A stretch of DNA of 64,000 bases from contig NZ_PEKX01000009.1 in the NCBI RefSeq assembly GCF_002796985.1, forward strand, positions 328,547 to 392,546, written 5' to 3'. Below the pieces are notes generated by a model. That model made no database searches. It worked only from the letters and a program-made list of their open reading frames with translations, and was not told the origin of the DNA. The stretch is from Pseudomonas sp. (GTDB taxonomy: Bacteria; Pseudomonadota; Gammaproteobacteria; Pseudomonadales; Pseudomonadaceae). The stretch's first letter is position 1; the number at the start of each line of letters is the position of its first letter. Below, one piece after another: positions 23,876 through 33,131 of the stretch. The position numbers were made by a program, and so were the translations under genes.

Positions 23876-25377
23876 CAGTGCTCCGGTACGCCGGCAGGTT
23901 GCGCGGCGGGTTTGTCGGTGGGCGGCGGCAGCGGTTGCTGCGGCACGGTGGGGCCGGCGGTGACGATGACGAAGGCGTCCGGGTCGAGGTGGCGGCGCAT
24001 GGCCTGCTTCACCCGTTCCACGCTCAGGCCCTGGACCTGGCCGAGGAAGGTTTCCAGGTAGTCCAGCGGCAGGTTGTAGAAGCCGATGGCGCCCAGTTGG
24101 CCGACGATGTCGGCGTTGCTCGCGGTGGACAGCGGGAAGCTGCCGGCCAGCTCACGCTTGGCGTCGTCCAGTTCCTTCTGCGTTGGGCCCTTGTCGAGGT
24201 AGTCGCGGACGATGTCCTGAACCAGCTTGAGGGTGCCTTCGCTCATTTCGGCGCGGGTCTGCAGGCCGATGGTGAACGGCCCGCGCGACTGCATGCCGGT
24301 GAAGCCGGAGTACACGCCGTAGGTCAGCCCGCGCTTCTCGCGCACTTGGTCCATCAGCCGGGTGCCGAAGCCGCCGCCGCCGAGGATCTGGTTGCCCAGA
24401 TAGAGAGCAGCGTAGTCCGGGTCGTTACGGGTGATGCCCAACTGAGCGAGCATCAGCTGGGTCTGCTTGGACGGGAACTCGATGTGAGTGACACCGGCCT
24501 TGGGCGTCTGCGGCTCGCCCGGTGCGGGGAGGGCAGGACCCTTGGGCAGGGACTTGGAGACGCTACCGGCGATGGCTTCGGCCTGCTCGCGGGTCAGGTC
24601 GCCGACCAGCGCAATGACCACGTTGCCGGCGGCATAGGCTTTCTGGTGGAACGCGCGCAGTTGGGCGACGCTGATCTTCGGCACCGACTTCTCGTTGCCG
24701 TCGCTGGAGTGGGCGTAGGGGTGGTCGCCGTAGAGCCGCTTGAACAGCTCCAGGCCCGCCAGCTTGCCGGGGTTCTGCTTCTGGTACTCGAAACCGGCCA
24801 TGACCTGGTTCTTGATGCGCGCCAAAGCCTCCTCGGGGAAGGTCGGCTGGCCGATCACCTGGTCGAACAGCGCCAGCGCGGCGTCGCGCTTGGCTGGCTC
24901 GCTCAGGCTGCGCAGGCTGGCCACGGCCATGTCGCGGTAGGAACCGTTGCCGAAGTTGGCGCCGAGGTCGTCGAAGCCGGCGGCGATGGCGCTGGTGTCC
25001 TTGCCGGGCACGCCTTCGTTGAGCATGGCGTTGGTCAGCATGGCCAGGCCGTAGGCGTCGCCGTCCTGGCTGCTGCCGGCGGCAAAGGTCAGGCGCAGGT
25101 CGAACATCGGCAACTCATGGGCTTCGACGAAGAGCACGCGCGCCCCTTCAGCGGTCTGCCATTGCTGGATGTTCAGCTTGCGGTGGCTGGGCGCCTTGCC
25201 GGCGGCTTCGGCCAGCGATTGCAGGCCGGTGGGCGCGGCGGTCTCGGCGGCTGCCGGTTGTGTCGCGGCTGCCGCAGTCTCGGCGGCCGGGCGGGAAACG
25301 AACAGCACCAGTCCGGCGATCAGCGCGATGACGATCAGCCCGACCAGGCCGTAGCGCAGGCCATTGCGTTCACTCAT
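23875..25377 (-). CDS. M16-family peptidase homologue lacking the zinc site
   Basis: A 500-residue protein with an N-terminal membrane anchor (YGLVGLIVIALIAGLVLFVS), so periplasmic. It has two M16 domains, but where the active partner has HALEH this one has MLTNA (GLAMLTNAMLNEG), so the zinc ligands are gone. The C-terminal domain keeps the YxxGxxx R/Y-type features (FGTRLMDQVREKRGLTYGVYS). By analogy with two-subunit M16 peptidases it should pair with the product of the gene just upstream, overlapping by 8 bases. Confidence 0.92.
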   Translation of the reverse strand: MSERNGLRYGLVGLIVIALIAGLVLFVSRPAAETAAAATQPAAAETAAPTGLQSLAEAAGKAPSHRKLNIQQWQTAEGARVLFVEAHELPMFDLRLTFAAGSSQDGDAYGLAMLTNAMLNEGVPGKDTSAIAAGFDDLGANFGNGSYRDMAVASLRSLSEPAKRDAALALFDQVIGQPTFPEEALARIKNQVMAGFEYQKQNPGKLAGLELFKRLYGDHPYAHSSDGNEKSVPKISVAQLRAFHQKAYAAGNVVIALVGDLTREQAEAIAGSVSKSLPKGPALPAPGEPQTPKAGVTHIEFPSKQTQLMLAQLGITRNDPDYAALYLGNQILGGGGFGTRLMDQVREKRGLTYGVYSGFTGMQSRGPFTIGLQTRAEMSEGTLKLVQDIVRDYLDKGPTQKELDDAKRELAGSFPLSTASNADIVGQLGAIGFYNLPLDYLETFLGQVQGLSVERVKQAMRRHLDPDAFVIVTAGPTVPQQPLPPPTDKPAAQPAGVPEH

Positions 25378-26740
25378 GGCTCGGCTCCTTGTCGGTGGCG
25401 ACTTCCGGCAGAACCTGGGCGAGGGTCAGGCGGGAGCGGGTGAAATAGGTACGGGCGGCTTTCTGGATATCCTCGGCGGTGACTGCCTGGAGGGCTTCCA
25501 GGTCCTGGTCGGCCATGCGCCAGCCGAGGCCGACGCTTTCCAGCTCGCCGATGGTGCTGGCCTGCCCGGCGATGGAGTCGCGTTCATAGACCAGCCCGGC
25601 GATGACCTGGGCGCGCACGCGCTCCAGCTCTTCCTTGCTCGGCGGGTTCTGCTTGAGGTCTTCCAGTTGCTTCCACAGCGCCGCCTCGACCTGGTCGAGG
25701 GTCTTGCCGGTCTGCACGTTGGGCGTGGCCGAGAGGAAGAACAGCCCATCGCCGCGGGAGAAGGCGTCGTAGGACGCCGAGGCGCCGGCGACGATTTCCT
25801 CGCCACGCTCCAGGCGCGCGGACAGGCGTGCGCTGTAGCCGCCGTCGAGGATCGCCGAGATCAGGCGCAGGGCGTTGATCTGTTTCGAATCCTCGCTGCT
25901 GCCCAGGGTCGGCACGTTGAAGCCCATGATCAGGCTGGGCAGCTGGGTGCGCACGTGCAGCTTCAGGCGGCGTTCGCCGGGCTCGGCCAGTTCCAGCGGC
26001 TTGCGCGCGGAAGGCAGGTCGCGCTTGGGGATCTCGCCGAAGTACTTCTCGGCCAGGGCCTTCACCTCGTCGCCGGTGACATCGCCGACCACCACCAGGG
26101 TGGCGTTGTTCGGTGCGTACCAGGCCTGGTACCAGTGGCGCAGGTCGTCGATGGTCATGCGCTGCAGGTCGGCCATCCAGCCGATGGTCGGCGTACGGTA
26201 GCCGCTGGCGAGGTAGGCGGCGGCCTTGAAGCGCTCGAAGGCCAGCGCGCTGGGCTTGTCCTCGGTGCGCAGGCGGCGCTCTTCCTTGATCACCTCGATC
26301 TCGCTCTTGAACTGGTCGGCCGGCAGGGCAAGGTGCGCCATGCGGTCGGCTTCCAGCTCCAGCGCCACCGGCAGGCGGTCGCGGGCCAGTACCTGGTAAT
26401 AGGCGGTGTAGTCGTCGGTGGTGAAGGCGTTCTCTTCCGCGCCGAGGTCGCGCAGCACCAGCGAAGCCTGGCCGGGGCCGAGCTTGCGGCTGCCCTTGAA
26501 CATCATGTGCTCCAGGGCGTGGGAGAGGCCGGTGAGGCCGGGCGTCTCGTAGCTGGAGCCGACCTTGTACCAGAGCTGGGAGACCACCACGGGGGCGCGG
26601 TGGTCCTCGCGGACGACGACCTTCAGGCCGTTGTCCAGGGTGTATTCGTGGGTGGGCTGTGGCTCTGCGGCTGTCGCCATCAAGGGCAGCAACAGGGAGC
26701 CGAGCAGCAGGCCGGCGTGACGGCGTGCAAGGGTTTTCAT
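25370..26740 (-). CDS. M16-family zinc peptidase, catalytic subunit
   Basis: A 456-residue periplasmic peptidase with a signal peptide (residues 1-24, LLLGSLLLPLMATAAE). The inverted zinc motif HALEH lies in LTGLSHALEHMMFKGS near residue 75, and the third ligand Glu is about 75 residues later in the EIEVIKEERR region. It is translated first; the inactive homologue overlaps its end by 8 bases. Together they resemble heterodimeric M16 peptidases. Divergent from ftsY. Confidence 0.93.
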   Translation of the reverse strand: MKTLARRHAGLLLGSLLLPLMATAAEPQPTHEYTLDNGLKVVVREDHRAPVVVSQLWYKVGSSYETPGLTGLSHALEHMMFKGSRKLGPGQASLVLRDLGAEENAFTTDDYTAYYQVLARDRLPVALELEADRMAHLALPADQFKSEIEVIKEERRLRTEDKPSALAFERFKAAAYLASGYRTPTIGWMADLQRMTIDDLRHWYQAWYAPNNATLVVVGDVTGDEVKALAEKYFGEIPKRDLPSARKPLELAEPGERRLKLHVRTQLPSLIMGFNVPTLGSSEDSKQINALRLISAILDGGYSARLSARLERGEEIVAGASASYDAFSRGDGLFFLSATPNVQTGKTLDQVEAALWKQLEDLKQNPPSKEELERVRAQVIAGLVYERDSIAGQASTIGELESVGLGWRMADQDLEALQAVTAEDIQKAARTYFTRSRLTLAQVLPEVATDKEPSHE

Positions 26741-26931
26741 CGTGGACTGAACCTTTCGGGCTGTCCGCGGGGTCTATGCAGGCTGGCGGCCTGCCTCTTA
26801 ACCCCGGCGGGCGAGGAGATGCTAGGATACCCATCCGTTTTCCGGGCGGCCACGTTCAGGGCTTCTCAAAGCTGTTTCGAAGCTTTTTTACGGCCTGTTT
26901 CCGTGGCGTCCCCTAGAGATTCGATCCCTAC

Positions 26932-28311
26932 ATGTTTGGTTCCAACGACGACAAGAAGGCCCCGCCAGCCGGGGAGAAGAAGGGTCTGTTCGGCTGGCTG
27001 CGCAAGAAGCCGCAGGCCGAGGAGCAGCCCGCCGCCGAAGTTGCGCCGCAGGTTGAACAGCCTGTCGTCGCCGAACCCGTTCCGGTTTCCGGGCAGGCCC
27101 CTGCCGCCCAGGCCGAGCCGGTATCCCTGCGCGTCGAGCCGACGCCCGAACCGATAGTCGAGGTAGTGCCGGCCAGCGTACCGGTCGAGCCGCTGGTGCA
27201 GCCCGAGCCGCAGCCCGTCGTTGCCGAGGCGCCGCAGCCGGCTGTGCTGCCAGTCGAGCCTGCGCCTGTCGTTCAGCCCGAACCTGTGGCCGAAGCTCCC
27301 GCCGTGGTGGTCGAGCCCGAACCTGCCCCGCAGCCCGAACCCGAGCCGCAGGCCAAGCCCGCCGCCAACGAGCCGAGCAAGCTCGGCTTCTTCGCTCGCC
27401 TCAAACAGGGCCTGTCGAAGACCAGCGCCAGCCTCGGTGAAGGCATGGCCAGCCTGTTCCTGGGCAAGAAGGCCATCGATGACGACCTGCTGGACGAGAT
27501 CGAAACCCGCCTGCTGACTGCCGACGTCGGCGTCGAGGCCACCACCACCATCGTGCAGAATCTCACCCGGCGCGTGGCGCGCAAGGAACTGGCCGACAGC
27601 GAAGCGCTGTACAAGGCGCTGCAGGAAGAGCTGGCCGGCCTGCTGCGCCCGGTCGAACAGCCGCTGAACATCACCGCCGACCAGCAGCCCTACGTGATCC
27701 TGGTGGTTGGCGTGAACGGCGCCGGCAAGACCACCACGATTGGCAAGCTGGCGAAGAAGCTGCAGCAGGACGGCAAGAAAGTCATGCTGGCCGCCGGCGA
27801 CACCTTCCGCGCTGCCGCCGTCGAGCAACTGCAGGTCTGGGGCGAGCGCAACAATATCGCCGTGATCGCCCAGCACACCGGTGCGGACTCCGCCTCGGTG
27901 ATCTTCGACGCCGTGCAGGCCGCCAAAGCGCGTGGCGTGGATGTGCTGATCGCCGACACCGCTGGTCGCCTGCACACCAAGGACAACCTGATGGAAGAGC
28001 TGAAGAAGGTGCGCCGGGTGATCGGCAAGCTGGACGAGACGGCTCCCCACGAAGTCCTGCTGGTACTCGATGCCGGCACCGGGCAGAACGCCATCAACCA
28101 GGCCAAGCAGTTCAACAACGCCGTGGAGCTCACCGGCCTGGCCCTGACCAAACTGGACGGCACCGCCAAGGGCGGGGTGATCTTCGCCCTGGCCAAGCAG
28201 TTCGGCTTGCCGATCCGCTACATCGGTGTCGGCGAAGGGATCGACGATCTTCGAACCTTCGAGGCCGACGCTTTCGTCCGCGCACTCTTCGAGACCCGGG
28301 AAATCGCATGA
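26932..28311 (+). CDS. ftsY: Signal recognition particle receptor FtsY
   Basis: A 459-residue SRP receptor GTPase. Residues 1-150 are a Pro/Glu/Val-rich acidic A domain of low complexity. The N domain follows (GFFARLKQGLSKTSASLGEGM), then the G domain with GVNGAGKTTTIGKL near 261, DTFRAAAVEQL, DTAGRLHTKDNLMEELKKV and TKLDGTAKGG. It docks ribosome-SRP complexes at the inner membrane. It overlaps ftsE by 4 bases, a conserved arrangement. Confidence 0.97.
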   Translation: MFGSNDDKKAPPAGEKKGLFGWLRKKPQAEEQPAAEVAPQVEQPVVAEPVPVSGQAPAAQAEPVSLRVEPTPEPIVEVVPASVPVEPLVQPEPQPVVAEAPQPAVLPVEPAPVVQPEPVAEAPAVVVEPEPAPQPEPEPQAKPAANEPSKLGFFARLKQGLSKTSASLGEGMASLFLGKKAIDDDLLDEIETRLLTADVGVEATTTIVQNLTRRVARKELADSEALYKALQEELAGLLRPVEQPLNITADQQPYVILVVGVNGAGKTTTIGKLAKKLQQDGKKVMLAAGDTFRAAAVEQLQVWGERNNIAVIAQHTGADSASVIFDAVQAAKARGVDVLIADTAGRLHTKDNLMEELKKVRRVIGKLDETAPHEVLLVLDAGTGQNAINQAKQFNNAVELTGLALTKLDGTAKGGVIFALAKQFGLPIRYIGVGEGIDDLRTFEADAFVRALFETREIA

Positions 28312-28979
28312 TCCGTTTCGAGCAGGTTGGCAAACGCTATTCCAATGGCCATGTCGGCCTGCACGAGATTTCATTCCGCGTGCCGCGCGGCGAGATCATG
28401 TTCGTCACGGGCCACTCCGGCGCCGGCAAGAGCACCCTGCTGCGCCTGATCCTGGCGATGGAGCGGCCCACCTCCGGCAAGCTGCTGCTTGGCGGGCAGG
28501 ACGTCTCGCGCATCTCTACTGCGCAGATTCCCTTCCTGCGCCGGCAGATTGGCGTGGTGTTCCAGAACCACCAGTTGCTCGATGATCGCAGCGTGTTCGA
28601 CAACGTCGCCCTGCCCATGCAGATTCTCGGCCTGCCCAAGGCGGACATCGCCTACCGCGTCGAGGCGGCGCTGGACAGAGTGAACCTTGCGGAGAAGGCC
28701 GAGGACCGTCCGTCGGACCTCTCCACCGGCCAGCAACAGCGCGTCGGCATCGCCCGTGCGGTGGTACACCGCCCAGCCTTGCTGCTCGCCGATGAGCCGA
28801 CCGGCAACCTCGACCCGCGCCTGGCCTCGGAAATCATGTCCGTGTTCGAAGACATCAACCGCCTGGGTACTACCGTGCTGATCGCCAGCCACGACCTGGC
28901 GCTGATCGCGCGCATGCGCCACCGGATGATCACCCTGCAGCGCGGCCGCATCATTGCCGACCGCGAGGAGAACGCCTGA
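28308..28979 (+). CDS. ftsE: Cell-division ABC-type ATPase FtsE
   Basis: A 223-residue ATPase. Walker A is GHSGAGKST, the signature is LSTGQQQRVGIARAVV, Walker B is LLLADEPTGNLD and the switch His is in IASHDLALI. FtsE works with FtsX at the division site to activate peptidoglycan amidases. Both ends overlap neighbours (ATGA with ftsY, TGATG with ftsX), so ftsYEX is one coupled operon. Confidence 0.97.
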   Translation: MIRFEQVGKRYSNGHVGLHEISFRVPRGEIMFVTGHSGAGKSTLLRLILAMERPTSGKLLLGGQDVSRISTAQIPFLRRQIGVVFQNHQLLDDRSVFDNVALPMQILGLPKADIAYRVEAALDRVNLAEKAEDRPSDLSTGQQQRVGIARAVVHRPALLLADEPTGNLDPRLASEIMSVFEDINRLGTTVLIASHDLALIARMRHRMITLQRGRIIADREENA

Positions 28980-29989
28980 TGAGCGCCAACGACCTGCCTC
29001 GCGGCGACGAAGAGGGCACTCCGACGCGCAATACGCGCGAGCGCCCGGAAGACAACGAACACCAGGACCACAGCGCCTCGCTCTCGGCCTACGCGGAAAA
29101 CCATCGCGCCAGCCTGATGGACAGCCTGCACCGTCTGGTCAGCCACCCTTTCGGCAGCTTCTTCACCTGCCTGGTGATGGGTATCACCCTGAGCCTGCCC
29201 ATGGGGCTGTCGCTGCTGTTGAACAATGTCGAACGCCTCGGTGGCTCCTGGCAGCGCGCCGCGCAGATTTCGCTGTTCCTCGACCTGAAGGCCAGCGAGG
29301 CCCAGGGCCAGGACCTGCGCGAACAGATCGAGAAAATGCCCGATGTGATCGAGGCACAACTGATCAGTCGAGACGATGCGCTGAAAGAGCTGCAGGAACA
29401 GTCCGGCCTGGGCGAAGCCTTGAAAGAATTGCCTGACAACCCGCTGCCGGCGGTCATCTCGGTGACGCCCAAGCAGATCGACAAGGCCCAGTTGGATGCC
29501 TTGCGTCAAAGGTTGTCGGAGCTGCCGGGTGTACAACAGGCGCAGCTGGACCTGGTCTGGGTCGAGCGGCTGTCGGCGATCCTCAAGCTGGGCGACCGCT
29601 TCGTCTTTGGCCTGACCCTCCTGCTGGTGCTGACCCTGCTGCTGGTGATTGGCAACACCATCCGTCTGCACATCGAAAACCGCCGTAACGAAATCGAAGT
29701 CATCAAGCTGGTCGGCGGGACGGACGGTTACGTGCGCCGCCCCTTCCTCTATATGGGCGCGCTGTACGGCCTGGGCGCGGGCATCCTGTCCTGGGCTCTG
29801 CTGGCCTTCGGGCTGGACTGGCTGAACAGCTCCGTGGTCAACCTGGCCGGGCTGTATGGCAGCGATTTCGGCCTGGCGGGCGTACCGATCGACGACGGTC
29901 TGTCGCTCACCATCGGCGCGGTGCTGCTGGGCTGGATCGGCGCCTGGCTGGCCGTGGCCCGCCACCTGCGCGAGCTGGCGCCGCGCTGA
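28979..29989 (+). CDS. ftsX: Cell-division protein FtsX
   Basis: A 336-residue inner-membrane partner of FtsE. An N-terminal hydrophilic extension (about 60 residues) precedes TM1 (FFTCLVMGITLSLPMGLSLL); the large periplasmic loop that binds amidase activators follows, then three helices near 205, 255 and 300. The motif NTIRLHIENRRNEIEVIKLVGG after TM2 is the FtsX cytoplasmic signature. A hairpin at 30016-30041 lies just after its stop, in front of rpoH. Confidence 0.96.
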   Translation: MSANDLPRGDEEGTPTRNTRERPEDNEHQDHSASLSAYAENHRASLMDSLHRLVSHPFGSFFTCLVMGITLSLPMGLSLLLNNVERLGGSWQRAAQISLFLDLKASEAQGQDLREQIEKMPDVIEAQLISRDDALKELQEQSGLGEALKELPDNPLPAVISVTPKQIDKAQLDALRQRLSELPGVQQAQLDLVWVERLSAILKLGDRFVFGLTLLLVLTLLLVIGNTIRLHIENRRNEIEVIKLVGGTDGYVRRPFLYMGALYGLGAGILSWALLAFGLDWLNSSVVNLAGLYGSDFGLAGVPIDDGLSLTIGAVLLGWIGAWLAVARHLRELAPR

Positions 29990-30015
29990 AGCCCCTGATT
30001 TCATTGGGGGTTAAA

Positions 30016-30041
30016 CGGGTGTAAAGGAACTTTTACACCCG
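30016..30041. promoter_or_regulatory. 10-bp inverted repeat overlapping the rpoH promoter
   Basis: CGGGTGTAAA and TTTACACCCG form a perfect dyad with a 6-base centre. No T tract follows, so it is a poor intrinsic terminator for ftsX. It covers the -35 GAACTT of the AlgU-type rpoH promoter and ends 2 bases before a sigma-70-like -35, so it may be an operator. Confidence 0.6.
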
Positions 30042-30053
30042 CTTGCAGTCAGA
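30027..30053 (+). promoter_or_regulatory. AlgU (sigma-22)-type promoter of rpoH
   Basis: GAACTT at 30027-30032, 16 bases, TCAGA at 30049-30053: one mismatch to the AlgU consensus. Transcription would start about 40 bases before the rpoH ATG. An AlgU-dependent rpoH promoter is known in P. aeruginosa, in agreement. Confidence 0.75.
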
Positions 30054-30070
30054 TTTCGCAGTGCTACACT
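30043..30070 (+). promoter_or_regulatory. Sigma-70-type promoter of rpoH
   Basis: TTGCAG at 30043-30048, 16 bases, TACACT at 30065-30070. It overlaps the AlgU-type promoter, so the two polymerases would compete for the site. Confidence 0.6.
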
Positions 30071-30099
30071 GCGCGAGTTTCGTGAATCGGAGGATTCGC

Positions 30100-30954
<855 letters not shown>

Positions 30955-30985
30955 CCGGCTTCGATGCGCATCCGTCGAGAGCGCG

Positions 30986-31010
30986 AACCGCACCCTGGTG
31001 CGGTTTTTTT
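30986..31010 (+). terminator. Intrinsic terminator of rpoH
   Basis: Stem CCGCACC/GGTGCGG with loop CT, extended by AA/TT, followed by seven T residues, 32 bases after the rpoH stop. Confidence 0.92.
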
Positions 31011-31040
31011 CTGTCCGCCTTTTTGAGTCTGGAGAGACCC

Positions 31041-31655
31041 ATGCCGCGCCTGCGTCCCGTCCACGGGATGTTCTTCCTGGTCATCGCCCTGCTGGCCTTC
31101 GGCCTGGGTACCTGGGTGGCCCGCACCTCGGCACCGCCCAAGCCGCCGCAGTGGTTCAACGACTGGAGGGAAAAGATCTTCGAGCCGCTGGCCAACGACC
31201 GCCTGAGCCTGGATGAGCTGCAGGGTCTGCAGCCTGGAGAACTCTGGCTGACCGCCAGCCAGGATGGCCCCCAGTTGCATTACCGTGGCCGGCTGGTGAC
31301 GGAAGAGGGGCCCTGGCACGTCGAGGCGGAGCTGGCGCTGAGCGAGGCCGAGCACGCCAGCCTGGCCAAGGCGACCGGCATGCAGCCCACCAGCAAGGAC
31401 CAGCCGCTGAGCGCTGAACTCATGGGTCAGTTGGGCAACAAACCGGTGTCCGAGCTGGCGCTGGCGCCGCAGGAAGACCTGGCGGTCGGGCGCCTGGCGG
31501 TGAGCCTGGGTGATCCTCGCCTGCGCCTGCAGGTGGATGGCGGGGAAGCCTGGGTCTATCCGGAGAAGGGCATGACCCTGCTGCATCGCGACGGCACGTT
31601 GCAATGGATCCGCGTGGTGCCGCGCAACACCCTCAAGACCAGCCAGACGCCTTAA
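31041..31655 (+). CDS. Membrane-anchored protein of unknown function
   Basis: A 204-residue protein with one N-terminal transmembrane anchor (MFFLVIALLAFGLGTWVA, residues 12-30) and a periplasmic body with no motif I recognise (LQPGELWLTASQDGPQLHYRG, LQVDGGEAWVYPEKGMTLL). The ATG at 31041 has GGAGAG upstream; a TTG at 31023 is less likely. Its stop and that of the convergent mtgA share the bases TTAA (31652-31655). It follows the rpoH terminator, so it has its own promoter. Confidence 0.8.
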   Translation: MPRLRPVHGMFFLVIALLAFGLGTWVARTSAPPKPPQWFNDWREKIFEPLANDRLSLDELQGLQPGELWLTASQDGPQLHYRGRLVTEEGPWHVEAELALSEAEHASLAKATGMQPTSKDQPLSAELMGQLGNKPVSELALAPQEDLAVGRLAVSLGDPRLRLQVDGGEAWVYPEKGMTLLHRDGTLQWIRVVPRNTLKTSQTP

Positions 31656-32341
31656 AGGCGTTCGAGGTAGTCGCTGCCGCCCAGCTGCCACATCTGCTGG
31701 CGAATCCACGAGGCGCGCTGGCGTACGTAGGGGCCGGGTTTGCCGGCGCTCCACTTGCGCGGGTTGGGCAGCACAGCGGCGAGCAGGCTGGCCTGTTGCT
31801 GCGACAGCCGCTTGGCGTCGACGCCGAAGTGGTGCTGGGCAGCGGCCTGGGCGCCGAATACGCCGGCATCCCACTCCACGCTGTTGAGGTAGACCTCGAG
31901 AATCCGCTGCTTGGACCAGAAGGTCTCGATCAGCAGGGTGAACCAGGCCTCGAAGCCCTTGCGTACCCAGCTGCGGCCGGACCAGAGGAAGACGTTCTTC
32001 GCCACCTGCTGGCTGATGGTGCTGCCGCCGCGCACCTTGCCGCCCTGTTCGTTATGCGCCAGGGCCTTCTGGATCGCCGGCAGGTCGAAGCCGTGGTGCT
32101 CGGCGAACTTCTGGTCCTCGCTGGCGATCACCGCGAGCTTGAGGCTGTCCGGTAACTCGTCCCAGGAACGCCAGCTGCGTTGCAGGTCGATGGGTTTGCC
32201 GTTGAACCAGGACTCGATCTTGCGCTCGACCATCACCATGGTTCCCGGCGGCGGCACCCAGCGCAGGACGATGACCAGCCCGACGCTGATGGCGACGAAC
32301 CAGAGCGTGATCTTCAGCAGGCGGCGGAGCAGCTTGGGCAT
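31652..32341 (-). CDS. mtgA: Monofunctional peptidoglycan glycosyltransferase MtgA
   Basis: A 229-residue GT51 enzyme that polymerises lipid II in the periplasm. A TM anchor (KITLWFVAISVGLVIVLRWV) is at residues 10-29; the catalytic Glu is in VIASEDQKFAEHHGFD, with GGSTISQQVAKNVFL and RKGFEAWFTLLIETFWSKQRI after it. The start is uncertain: ATG 32341 begins just before the anchor, while ATG 32374 (MARSSAQSK) adds 11 residues but overlaps a perfect minus-strand TATAAT at 32378-32373 that may be this gene's -10. Confidence 0.93.
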   Translation of the reverse strand: MPKLLRRLLKITLWFVAISVGLVIVLRWVPPPGTMVMVERKIESWFNGKPIDLQRSWRSWDELPDSLKLAVIASEDQKFAEHHGFDLPAIQKALAHNEQGGKVRGGSTISQQVAKNVFLWSGRSWVRKGFEAWFTLLIETFWSKQRILEVYLNSVEWDAGVFGAQAAAQHHFGVDAKRLSQQQASLLAAVLPNPRKWSAGKPGPYVRQRASWIRQQMWQLGGSDYLERL

Positions 32342-32406
32342 TCGAGGCTTTGACTGGGCGGATGAGCGGGCCATTATAGCGGCACTCACCTGTCTGGAGC
32401 TTTCCG

Positions 32407-32775
32407 ATGCTGCGTACTTTCCTGATGCTTGCCGCCTTCTTCGGTTTCACCGGAGTCGCCCTCGGTGCCTTCGCCGCCCACGGCCTGAAGAGCAAGCTCA
32501 CCCCCGAGTACCTGGCGGTGTTCCAGACCGGCGTGCATTACCAGATGCTGCATGCCCTGGCGCTGTTCGGCGTGGCGCTGCTCTCGGCGCACATCGGCGG
32601 CACCCTGGTCAGCCTTGCCGGCTGGGCCTTCACCGTCGGCATCCTGCTGTTTTCCGGCAGCCTCTACCTGCTGACCCTGGCGGGCCTGGGCGTGGGCATC
32701 ATTACCCCGATCGGCGGGCTGTTCTTCCTGATCGGCTGGGCGCTGCTGCTGGCCGCAGCCTTCCGTCTGGGTTGA
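32407..32775 (+). CDS. DUF423 family inner-membrane protein (YgdD-like)
   Basis: A 122-residue protein with four predicted helices. The DUF423 start FLMLAAFFGFTGVALGAFAAHGL is followed by LTPEYLAVFQTGVHYQMLHALAL and a C-terminal GIITPIGGLFFLIGWALLL; the GAFxAHGL and YQxxHAL blocks are diagnostic. No function is established for the family. A possible promoter (TTGACT-N18-TTATAG, 32350-32379) lies in the divergent gap with mtgA. Confidence 0.9.
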   Translation: MLRTFLMLAAFFGFTGVALGAFAAHGLKSKLTPEYLAVFQTGVHYQMLHALALFGVALLSAHIGGTLVSLAGWAFTVGILLFSGSLYLLTLAGLGVGIITPIGGLFFLIGWALLLAAAFRLG

Positions 32776-32815
32776 CCCGAGCGTCAGAAAAGCCCGAGTG
32801 CGACGCTCCGGTACC

Positions 32816-32844
32816 TTGGTCATCCGCCGCTATCGGGCTAGAAT
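32816..32844 (+). promoter_or_regulatory. Sigma-70-type promoter of thiS-thiG
   Basis: TTGGTC (32816-32821), 17 bases, TAGAAT (32839-32844). The start site would be near 32851, leaving a leader of about 25 bases, too short for a TPP riboswitch. Confidence 0.65.
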
Positions 32845-32876
32845 GCCGACCCCCTCCAGCCATGACCGACCCGCCC

Positions 32877-33077
32877 ATGCGTATTCAGTTGAACGGCGAA
32901 CCCTTCGAGCTGCCCGACGGCCACAGCGTCGCCAACCTGCTCGAGCGTCTCGACCTCACCGGCAAGCGTGTCGCGGTCGAGCTCAACCAGGACATCGTGC
33001 CGCGCAGCCAGCACGCCGCCACCGCTCTGAGCGAAGGCGACCAGGTGGAAGTGGTGCATGCCATTGGCGGCGGCTAG
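32877..33077 (+). CDS. thiS: Sulfur carrier protein ThiS
   Basis: A 66-residue ubiquitin-like protein ending in Gly-Gly (HAIGGG), the site adenylated and thiocarboxylated to give sulfur for the thiazole ring of thiamine. MRIQLNGEPFELPDG and VAVELNQDIVPRSQ are typical. The ATG at 32877 gives the standard length; an in-frame ATG at 32862 would add five residues (MTDPP) and neither has a clear ribosome site. thiG follows 54 bases later. Confidence 0.94.
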   Translation: MRIQLNGEPFELPDGHSVANLLERLDLTGKRVAVELNQDIVPRSQHAATALSEGDQVEVVHAIGGG

Positions 33078-33131
33078 CCGCCGCCTCCCAGACTTTCAGG
33101 CCCCGCCCGCCTTCCCTTCAGGAGTGATCCG

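Noticed and set aside
32776..32876. TPP riboswitch before thiS
   Set aside because: The gap has no CTGAGA or other TPP-aptamer block, and the predicted promoter leaves only about 25 bases of leader.
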